A DNA stretch of 64,000 bases, from assembly GCF_009604385.1 (NCBI RefSeq), contig NZ_WEGJ01000002.1, positions 62,001 through 126,000 of the forward strand, written 5' to 3'. Source of the DNA: Streptomyces smaragdinus. GTDB lineage: Bacteria > Actinomycetota > Actinomycetes > Streptomycetales > Streptomycetaceae. The stretch's first letter is position 1, and each line of letters starts with the position of its first letter. Below, in pieces: positions 17,483 through 24,107 of the stretch. The translations under genes were made by a program, and so were the position numbers. A model generated the notes under the pieces. That model saw only the letters and a program-made list of their open reading frames with translations. It did not search any database and had not been told where the DNA came from.

Positions 17483-18764
17483 GCACCAGGGTGCCCTCCT
17501 CGACCTGGTAGTCGAGGGGGAGCCCCAGCCCCCGCATCAGGCCGATCATCGCGTTGTTGGAGGACCGGGTGACGGCGTACACGCTCGGATACCCGGCCTC
17601 CCGCGCCATTCCGATCAGCCGCCGCATCAGCTCCCCGCCGACCCCGCGCCGCTGCCAGTCGTCCTCGACCAGCAGCGCCAGCTCCGCCTCGTCCCCGTCG
17701 CCGAGCAGATGCCCGAGGGCCACGAGGCGCCCGGAGGCGCTCTCGACGGCGAGGGTGCGGCCGAAGCGGGGGCTGAGGAGGTGCTCCAGATAGCGGTCGG
17801 CGTCCGCGACCGGCCCGTGGTAGCGCCGCTCGAGGGTGTCGCGCGAGCACCGCTCGTGCAGCTGCCGCGCGGCCGGTACGTCGTGCGGCCCCGCCCGGCG
17901 TACGGTCACCGCGTTGCCCTCCGGCAGCGTGGTCACCGCCCGGCCGTGCGGCACCCGGGAGCCCAGCCGGGCGTCCAGCTCCACCAGCGCCCGGGCCCGG
18001 GCGAACTCCGTCGGGGTGAACGCCGGGAACGGCCGTTCGACGATGATCTGGCCTCCGGAGGGATCGGGCAGCCGCATCACGGCGCCCTCCATGTCGCCCT
18101 CGGCGGGCATGTCGCTGACCAGTGGCCGGCCGCCGGGGGACACCGCCGGCAGCGAGCGGATGGTGCAGCGCCCGAGCAGCTGCCGCAGGGCCAGCGGCAG
18201 CTCGGCGGCGTCGGTGGCGGTGCGGGTGGCCAGGCCCAGCACATGGGTCGGGACGTCCACCAGATCGTGCGCGTCCGCCCGCTCCAGATACGTGTCCTGG
18301 CCCCCGGCGCCGGCGGCGGCCGTACGCAGCAGGGACGGGGCGAGGCCGGCGGGCGTGCGCAGCAGGAACTCGTCGACCGTGCCGTCCGCCAGGGGATGCG
18401 TCTGCAGCGTCAGGATGTCGACCCCCTCCCGGGCCAGCGCGCCGCACACGGCGGCCAGCGAACCCGGCCGGTCCCGCACGGTGGTGCGCATCCGCCACAG
18501 CGCGGTCTCACCGGCCGGCGTCACGGCCGGCGCGGCGGCCACGGGTGGCGGCGCGTGCGTGTGCCGGCGGGCCCACCACATGTGCAGGCCGACCGTCACC
18601 AGCAGCGCCGCCGCCGAGCACACCAGCAGCGCCGGGCCGTCGGGCACGCCCGCCACCGTCTTGGCGAGCGTGTCCGCGACGGCTACCGCCGTGAACAGGG
18701 CCGCGAGTTCGACGATGTCGCGGCGCCAGGCGTGATTTCTCGGGAACGCGGAGGAATGCTTCAT
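17430..18764 (-). CDS. Membrane-anchored ACT-GNAT acetyltransferase fusion
   Basis: A 444-residue fusion. Two hydrophobic helices (about 19-38 and 44-65) are followed by an ACT-like ligand-binding domain (about 91-150: TVRDRPGSLAAVCGALAREG) and a middle region of unclear fold. A C-terminal GNAT domain (about 300-430) has the acetyl-CoA loop QRRGVGGELMRR. ACT domains usually sense amino acids, so this may be a ligand-controlled acetyltransferase at the membrane; the target is unknown. Start choice is uncertain between ATG 18764 and an in-frame GTG at 18779. Its 3' end overlaps the lyase gene on the other strand. Confidence 0.8.
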   Translation of the reverse strand: MKHSSAFPRNHAWRRDIVELAALFTAVAVADTLAKTVAGVPDGPALLVCSAAALLVTVGLHMWWARRHTHAPPPVAAAPAVTPAGETALWRMRTTVRDRPGSLAAVCGALAREGVDILTLQTHPLADGTVDEFLLRTPAGLAPSLLRTAAAGAGGQDTYLERADAHDLVDVPTHVLGLATRTATDAAELPLALRQLLGRCTIRSLPAVSPGGRPLVSDMPAEGDMEGAVMRLPDPSGGQIIVERPFPAFTPTEFARARALVELDARLGSRVPHGRAVTTLPEGNAVTVRRAGPHDVPAARQLHERCSRDTLERRYHGPVADADRYLEHLLSPRFGRTLAVESASGRLVALGHLLGDGDEAELALLVEDDWQRRGVGGELMRRLIGMAREAGYPSVYAVTRSSNNAMIGLMRGLGLPLDYQVEEGTLVLTARLEREPAVPRRAVS

Positions 18765-18850
18765 GGCCCCAGCGTCCACCAGAGGTGTTGCGTGATCACG
18801 AACGAACTGTGACCGATGGGTAAAGGCCTCTTCTGTCCGTTACATCCTGA

Positions 18851-19085
18851 CTACTGCCCCACCCGCCCCGGCTGGAGCTCCTGGGTGAAGAGCACCCCGC
18901 CGTCGGTCTCCCGCAGCCGTACCGTCATCACCCCGCTGGACGCGTCGATGTCGGCCTGACCGAAGAACTGCCCGCCCCCGGACGGCGGTACGTTCGAGGC
19001 CACCGGCGCCCCGAAGCCCCCACGGCGGCCGCACCCCCACGCAGCACACTCAGCCGCCGCGCCCGTCCTGGCCCATCGGGTTCAC
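18851..19085 (-). pseudogene. Decayed secreted-protein gene (signal region plus C-terminal tail)
   Basis: Reading leftward, a good ribosome site (GAGGAGG) precedes GTG at 19085. A twin-arginine-like stretch (RRLSVLRGGAAAVGA) follows in a second frame. A C-terminal tail in a third frame (PSGGGQFFGQADID...MTVRLRETDGG) ends at the TAG at 18851-18853. The tail looks like the end of a secreted metallophosphoesterase or phosphatase, though I cannot name the family securely. The middle of the gene is missing and at least two frame breaks separate the pieces, which suggests an internal deletion with decay. Confidence 0.5.
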
Positions 19086-19163
19086 ATGCCCTCCTCGGAA
19101 GCCACTGACCCCCCAGGACTACCGGCGGTATGGCCCCGGCGCGAACGGCGGGCCAAATCCCGG

Positions 19164-20597
19164 TCAGCCGGAGGTGGCCGACGCCTCCCAAGCGCCCCGC
19201 AGCAGCCGCACCCCGCGGGCGATCTCACCCGGCGCGAGGTGCGCGTACCCCAGCACGAGCCGCACCCGCCCGTCCGCCGCGCCGTCCCGCCCGTACGCCG
19301 ACAGCGGCATCACCCGCACCCCCGCCTCCGCCGCCGCGGCCACCAGCGGCTCCGCGCGCGGCCCGTACCCCGCCGGCAGCGCCACGATCACGTGCAGCCC
19401 CGCCGCGATGCCCGTCACCGCCGCCCCCGGCAGCGACTCCGCGAGCGCCGCGACCAGGGCGTCCCGCCGATCCCGGTAGGCGCGCTGGCAGCGCCGCAGA
19501 TGCCGGTCGTAGTCCCCGCGCTCCACCAGATCGGCGAACGCCGCCTGATCGAGCACCGAGTTGCCGAGGTCCAGGTGCAGCTTGCGCCGCGTCACCTCCG
19601 CCACCAGCCGGTCCGGTACGACCAGCCAGCCCAGCCGCAGCCCCGGGGCGAGGGACTTGCTCACCGACCCGCTGTACGCGACCCGTTCGGGGTCGAGCCC
19701 CTGCAACGCCCCGACGGGCGCGCGGTCGTAGCGGAACTCGCCGTCGTAGTCGTCCTCCACGATCAGCCGCTCACCCCCGCGCGCCCACGCCAGCAGTTCC
19801 CCGCGCCGCGCCGCCGAGTACGCGATGCCCGACGGGAACTGGTGCGCCGGCGTCACCACCACCGACCCGGCCCCCGACGCCTCCAGCGCGTCGACCCGGA
19901 TGCCCTCGCCGTCCAGCGGCACCCCCACCGCCCGGATGCCCACCGCCTCGAACTGCGCCGCGTGCGGCGGACTCCCCGGGTCCTCCACCGCCGCCAGCCG
20001 GTGCCCGTCCCCGTGCAGCGCCAGCCCCAGCAGCGTCATCGCCTGCGCCACCCCCGAGCAGACGATCACCCGCCCGGCGTCGGCGACCACCCCGCGCCGC
20101 CGCAGCAGCAGCCCGGCCACCACCCGGCGCAGCGCCGGCAGCCCGCGCGGATCCGGATACCCCAGCTCCCGGTGCGCCATCCCCGCCAGCGCCCGCCGCT
20201 GCGCGGCCGTCCACGCGGCCCGGGGGAACAGCGACAGATCCGGCGTCCCGGGCTTGAAGTCGACGTCCGGCAGCTCCCGCTCCCCGTCCGGGATCCCGGC
20301 CGCCGGGAGCGCCCCGCCGACCGAGGCGACCCACGTCCCGGCCCCGCGTCCCGCCCGCAGATACCCCTCCGCGGTCAGCTGCTCGTACGCGTCCGTCACC
20401 AGCCCCCGCGACACCCCCAGATCGGCGGCCAGTTCCCGGCTCGCCGGCAGCCGCGTCCCGGCCGCCAGCCGCCCCGAACGCACCGCGTCCCGCAGCGCCG
20501 CCTGCAGCGTGCGCCCGCGCCTGCGTGGCGGCGCGGCGACGGCCGGGAGCAACAGCTCCCAGGCGGCCGCCCACTCATTGGTCCCCGATAGCCCCAT
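19164..20597 (-). CDS. MocR-type regulator (GntR-aminotransferase fusion)
   Basis: A 477-residue MocR/PdxR-family regulator. Residues about 20-95 form a GntR winged helix (LPASRELAADLGVSRGLVTDAYEQL), joined to a fold-type I aminotransferase domain whose PLP lysine lies in YSGSVSKSLAPGLRLGW. Such proteins bind PLP and an amine ligand to control a nearby gene. The divergent EamA exporter at 20645 is the obvious target. The start at 20597 (MGLSGTNEW) is preferred over the longer frame to 20654, which would cross the divergent ATG. Confidence 0.92.
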   Translation of the reverse strand: MGLSGTNEWAAAWELLLPAVAAPPRRRGRTLQAALRDAVRSGRLAAGTRLPASRELAADLGVSRGLVTDAYEQLTAEGYLRAGRGAGTWVASVGGALPAAGIPDGERELPDVDFKPGTPDLSLFPRAAWTAAQRRALAGMAHRELGYPDPRGLPALRRVVAGLLLRRRGVVADAGRVIVCSGVAQAMTLLGLALHGDGHRLAAVEDPGSPPHAAQFEAVGIRAVGVPLDGEGIRVDALEASGAGSVVVTPAHQFPSGIAYSAARRGELLAWARGGERLIVEDDYDGEFRYDRAPVGALQGLDPERVAYSGSVSKSLAPGLRLGWLVVPDRLVAEVTRRKLHLDLGNSVLDQAAFADLVERGDYDRHLRRCQRAYRDRRDALVAALAESLPGAAVTGIAAGLHVIVALPAGYGPRAEPLVAAAAEAGVRVMPLSAYGRDGAADGRVRLVLGYAHLAPGEIARGVRLLRGAWEASATSG

Positions 20598-20621
20598 GCG
20601 AATGGACCTTAATGGGGGACC
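20580..20621. promoter_or_regulatory. Inverted repeat over the mocR start
   Basis: GGTCCCC at 20580-20586 and GGGGACC at 20615-20621 are exact reverse complements flanking the mocR start codon, in the 47-bp gap before the EamA gene. An additional partial direct repeat (AATGGACC, AATGGGGG) lies between 20601 and 20618. This is a candidate MocR operator, but short GC-rich repeats are common in this genome. Confidence 0.4.
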
Positions 20622-20644
20622 GCGTCCCTGGCAGCGTCGTCCCC

Positions 20645-21589
20645 ATGAAGCCAACGCGCACAGACCCCCGCGGCGCCCTCCTCGCCGCCCTCGCCTGCGT
20701 CCTCGTCGGCGGCTCCTTCACCGTCAACAGCACCCTCGGCGACTACCCGTACGCCGGCGGGCAGGCCCTCCGTTACGGCCTCGCCTGCCTGCTCCTGATC
20801 CCGCTCCTCGGCCGCGGCGGGCTCGCCCCGCTGCGCCGGCTCACCGCCCGCCAGTGGACGCGTCTGGCGGCGCTCGCCGCGATCGGTATGGTCGGCTTCA
20901 ACTTCGCCGTCCTGGCCGCCGAACGCACCGCGGAACCGGCCGTCCCCGGCGTCCTCGTGGGCTGTGCCCCGGTCCTCGTGGCCGTCCTGGGACCGCTGAC
21001 GGCCGGCCGCCGGCCGGGCAGGGCGGTGCTGACCGGCGCGCTGGTCGTGGCCGCCGGGGCGTTCGTCGTCCAGGGCTGGGGACGTACCGACGCGGCGGGG
21101 CTGGCGTACTCGGTGGCGGCGCTGGCCGGGGAGGTCGGGTTCGCCGTGGTCGCGGTGCCGCTGCTGCGGCCGCTGGGCCCGAAGCTGCTGTCGACGGCGG
21201 GCTGCGGCGTGGCCGCGCTCGAGGCGCTCGCGGTGGGGCTGCTGTACGAGGGCGCGGACACCCTGCGGATGCCCGATACCGGGGAGGCCGCGGCGCTGGT
21301 CTGGCAGGCGGTCGTCGTCACCGTCGTGGGCTTCGTCTGCTGGTACGCGGGCATCGCCCGGATCGGCGCCGAACGCGCCACCCTCTTCTCCGGGTTGATC
21401 CCCGTCGCCGCCGCGGTCACCGCGCCGCTGGTCGGCTCGGGCACGTACGGGCTCTCGCAGGCGGCCGGCAGCCTGCTGGTGGGCTTCGGGGTGGTCCTGG
21501 GCGCGGGGCTGATCAGGCGCCCTGCCATGATGGGGGCGTGGCAGCCGCGACAGCGCTCGAATCCTTCGAAGATCACCGCCGGCTCCTGA
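20645..21589 (+). CDS. EamA/DMT-family transporter
   Basis: A 314-residue inner-membrane protein with about ten hydrophobic helices arranged as two EamA repeats. The first includes ALLAALACVLVGGSFTVNS and ALRYGLACLLLIPLL; the second includes LLVGFGVVLGAGLI. Members export amino acids or other metabolites. It is divergent from the MocR regulator, which probably controls it. The ATG at 20645 matches family starts; the frame runs back to 20525. Its 3' end overlaps the start of the sigma factor gene by 52 bases. Confidence 0.88.
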   Translation: MKPTRTDPRGALLAALACVLVGGSFTVNSTLGDYPYAGGQALRYGLACLLLIPLLGRGGLAPLRRLTARQWTRLAALAAIGMVGFNFAVLAAERTAEPAVPGVLVGCAPVLVAVLGPLTAGRRPGRAVLTGALVVAAGAFVVQGWGRTDAAGLAYSVAALAGEVGFAVVAVPLLRPLGPKLLSTAGCGVAALEALAVGLLYEGADTLRMPDTGEAAALVWQAVVVTVVGFVCWYAGIARIGAERATLFSGLIPVAAAVTAPLVGSGTYGLSQAAGSLLVGFGVVLGAGLIRRPAMMGAWQPRQRSNPSKITAGS

Positions 21590-22416
21590 CGGGGGTCGCC
21601 TACCGCATGCTCGGCCGGTTCGCCGACGCCGAGGACGTGGTCCAGGACGTCTGGCTCAAATGGGCCGCCCTGGACCAGAGCCAGGTGCGCGAACCCAAGG
21701 CGTATCTCGTACGGATGACCACCCATCTCGCCATCGACCGGCTCCGCCAGGCACAGTCCCGCCGCGAGTCCTACGTCGGGCCGTGGCTGCCGGAGCCGAT
21801 CGCCACCGACTTCGGCGAGGCCGTCCCGGACACCGCGGAGCAGGCCGTCCTGGCCGACACCGTCGGCGTCGCGGTCCTCGTCGTCCTGGAGTCGCTGTCG
21901 CCGCTGGAGCGGGCGGTGTTCGTGCTCCGCGAGGCGTTCGGCTACCCGTTCGCCGAGATCGCGGAGCTGCTCGACCGCTCCGAGCCCGCGGTACGCCAGC
22001 TCGCCGGCCGCGCCCGGCGGCACGTCGACGAACGCCGCCCCCGCTACACCGTCGACCCGCAGGAGCGCCGCGACCTCACCGAGCGGTTCCTCGCCGCCGC
22101 CGCGGGCGGCCGGCTCACCGACCTGATGGAGCTGCTCGCCCCCGACGTCAGCCTGGTCGCCGACAGCGGCGGCAAGTCGCGGGCGCCGCGCCGGATCGTC
22201 GCGTCGGCGGACAAGGTCGGCCGCTTCCTCGTCGGTATCTCGGACCGGGCCCCGATCGACCCGTCGTTCGAGTTCCGCGAGGTCAACGGGGTGCTGGCGC
22301 TGATCGTCCTGTCGCAGGGCAAGCCGGACTCGGTGGTCACCCTGGAGACGAGCAACGGGCGGATCGACACGATCTACCTGGTGCGCAACCCGGACAAGAT
22401 GGCCGGGCTCCTCTAG
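21538..22416 (+). CDS. ECF41-type sigma factor (SigJ family)
   Basis: A 292-residue ECF sigma factor with a fused SnoaL-like C-terminal domain. Region 2 has YRMLGRFADAEDVVQDVWLKW and region 4 has LSPLERAVFVLREAFGYPFAEIA. The extension carries the two ECF41 hallmarks, here DSGGK at 209-213 (usually DGGGK) and NPDK at 284-287. In this family the extension replaces a separate anti-sigma factor. The GTG start at 21538 lies inside the transporter gene. ECF41 genes usually neighbour an oxidoreductase, epimerase or carboxymuconolactone decarboxylase; here the convergent SDR at 22438 fits. Confidence 0.92.
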   Translation: MAAATALESFEDHRRLLTGVAYRMLGRFADAEDVVQDVWLKWAALDQSQVREPKAYLVRMTTHLAIDRLRQAQSRRESYVGPWLPEPIATDFGEAVPDTAEQAVLADTVGVAVLVVLESLSPLERAVFVLREAFGYPFAEIAELLDRSEPAVRQLAGRARRHVDERRPRYTVDPQERRDLTERFLAAAAGGRLTDLMELLAPDVSLVADSGGKSRAPRRIVASADKVGRFLVGISDRAPIDPSFEFREVNGVLALIVLSQGKPDSVVTLETSNGRIDTIYLVRNPDKMAGLL

Positions 22417-22437
22417 CGAGGACGCCCGGCCCGGGCC

Positions 22438-23184
22438 TCACCGCCCGCCGGCCACCCGCAGCACCGCGCCCGTGGTGTACGACGCCTCGTCGGACATCAG
22501 CCACGCCACCGCCGACGCGATCTCCGCCGGATCGGCCGGCCGCCCCAGGGGCACCGCCCGTCCCATCGTCCACGCCCGGTCCGGGTCGCCCATCGTGGCG
22601 TGGATCTCGGTGTCGACGACGCCGGGCTGCACGGAGTTCACCCGGATCCCGTCCCCGGCCAGCTCGCGGGACAGGCCCACGGTCAGCGCGTCGACCCCGG
22701 CCTTCGACGCGGCGTAGTGCACGTAGTCCCCACCGCCGCCCAGGGTGGCCTGGCCGGAGGAGATGTTCACGATCGCCCCGCCGGCCCCGCCCCGGGACGT
22801 CGCCATCACCAGCGCGGCCCGGCGGGCGCACAGCACGGTGCCGGTCAGGTTCACGTCGATGACGCGGCGGATGTCGGCCACGGGCGTTTCTGTGAACGGC
22901 CCGCGCGGCCCCGGCACCCCGGCGTTGTTCACCAGCCCGGTGACCGGCCCCAGCTCTCCGGCGACCGTCGCGAACAGGGCGTCGACGTCCTCCTCCCGGC
23001 TCACGTCGGCCTGTACCGCGACCGCCGCGCCGCCCGCGTCGCGCACGGCCCGCGCGGTGGCCTCGGCCGCGTCCCGCGCCCGCTCGTACCCGATGCCGAC
23101 GTCGTGACCGGCGCGCGCCAGCCGCAGCGCGACCGCCGCCCCGATCCCCCGGCCGCCGCCGGTGACCACCGTGACCTTGCGCAT
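22438..23184 (-). CDS. Short-chain dehydrogenase/reductase
   Basis: A 248-residue classical SDR. It has the TGGGRGIG nucleotide loop at residues 8-15, the NNAG motif near 86, the catalytic serine in NISSGQ, and YxxxK as YAASK. GYERAR after the second strand may favour NADP(H). The substrate is unknown. It converges on the ECF41 sigma factor with a 21-base gap, consistent with the known association between ECF41 sigma factors and oxidoreductases. Confidence 0.9.
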   Translation of the reverse strand: MRKVTVVTGGGRGIGAAVALRLARAGHDVGIGYERARDAAEATARAVRDAGGAAVAVQADVSREEDVDALFATVAGELGPVTGLVNNAGVPGPRGPFTETPVADIRRVIDVNLTGTVLCARRAALVMATSRGGAGGAIVNISSGQATLGGGGDYVHYAASKAGVDALTVGLSRELAGDGIRVNSVQPGVVDTEIHATMGDPDRAWTMGRAVPLGRPADPAEIASAVAWLMSDEASYTTGAVLRVAGGR

Positions 23185-23260
23185 GGCCCGCCCTTCCGTA
23201 CCCGCTCCCGTGTGATCACGGAATCTACGCCACGGGCCCGGCCCGGCATCTCCCGGCCCG

Positions 23261-23296
23261 ATTGGTCTTGACCAGGACGTTCGGCGCGCCTACTGT
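23261..23296 (+). promoter_or_regulatory. dre-like operator overlapping a sigma-70-type promoter
   Basis: ATTGGTCTTGACCAGG at 23261-23276 has a TGGTC-TT-GACCA palindrome that closely matches the DasR-responsive element (ACTGGTCTAGACCACT, from memory). The same bases hold a -35-like TTGACC at 23268-23273, then exactly 17 bp, then a -10-like TACTGT at 23291-23296. A regulator bound here would block RNA polymerase. The next gene encodes a GntR/UTRA regulator, so autoregulation or DasR control is likely. Confidence 0.75.
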
Positions 23297-23377
23297 CTCA
23301 GTTACTGCAACAACCTTTAATAAACAGTTCTGCATTAGACGGCAGCAGGCACACGAGAGAGACCGGGGGAGGTCAGG

Positions 23378-24097
23378 GTGGGGACCACGCAGCTTGACGC
23401 AGTTCAGGAGCCCAAGTACTGGCACCTGAAGTCCGTGCTGAGCGACGCGCTCGACTCGGAGTTCGCCGTGGGGGAGATCCTGCCCAACGAGCGCGACCTC
23501 GCCGCCCGCTTCGGCGTCGCCCGGGCCACGCTCCGCCAGGCCCTCGACCAGCTCGAGCTGGAGGGCCGGCTGCAGCGCCGCCGCGGCGTCGGCACCACGG
23601 TCGCCCCGCCCCGGATCGGCGTCCCCGTCGGCTCCGGCCAGCACACCTGGCCCGACGAGCAGGAGCTCTGGGAGCCCGTCTCCGTCAGCCTGGAGAGCGC
23701 CCCGGCGGCCATCGCCCGCATGCTCGGCACCGACGGCGGCGAGAAGGTGCACACCGTGCGCCGGATCCGCGCCCGCGGCGGCCAGACCGTCGCGGCGCAG
23801 CTGCTGTACGTGCCGGCGCGGTCCGTCCCGGGCGTCGACGGCGACGATGTGGCCGCCGCCCGCGTGGTGCGTGAGCTGGGCCGCCACGACATGGCCGGCC
23901 AGGACCGCACGGTCGAGCTGGGCTCCGCCCGCGCGGAGGACGCCCGCGAGCTGGACCGGCTGCCGGGCGCCCCGGTGCTGGTCGTCACCACCCGCTACAC
24001 GGACGCGGGCCGCACGGTCGCGGTGTCGGTGGACACCTACCGGGCCGACACCTGCCGGCTGACCTTCAGCGACGACGGCAGCCTGCTCGCCGGCTGA
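23378..24097 (+). CDS. GntR/UTRA (HutC-DasR type) regulator
   Basis: A 239-residue regulator. It has an N-terminal winged helix (ILPNERDLAARFGVARATLRQALDQL, about residues 30-60) and a C-terminal UTRA effector domain ending in VSVDTYRADTCRLTFSDDGS. The GTG start has GGGGAGG 5 bases upstream. Family members bind amino sugars or sugar phosphates. It resembles DasR in type, but whether it is DasR or a paralogue needs a genome comparison. An 80-base A/T-richer leader follows the promoter at 23261-23296. Confidence 0.9.
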   Translation: MGTTQLDAVQEPKYWHLKSVLSDALDSEFAVGEILPNERDLAARFGVARATLRQALDQLELEGRLQRRRGVGTTVAPPRIGVPVGSGQHTWPDEQELWEPVSVSLESAPAAIARMLGTDGGEKVHTVRRIRARGGQTVAAQLLYVPARSVPGVDGDDVAAARVVRELGRHDMAGQDRTVELGSARAEDARELDRLPGAPVLVVTTRYTDAGRTVAVSVDTYRADTCRLTFSDDGSLLAG

Positions 24098-24107
24098 CGT
24101 CCGGACC

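Noticed and set aside
18780..18850. Separate small gene or promoter between the ACT-GNAT gene and the decayed gene
   Set aside because: No open frame with a start and ribosome site, and no repeat beyond background.
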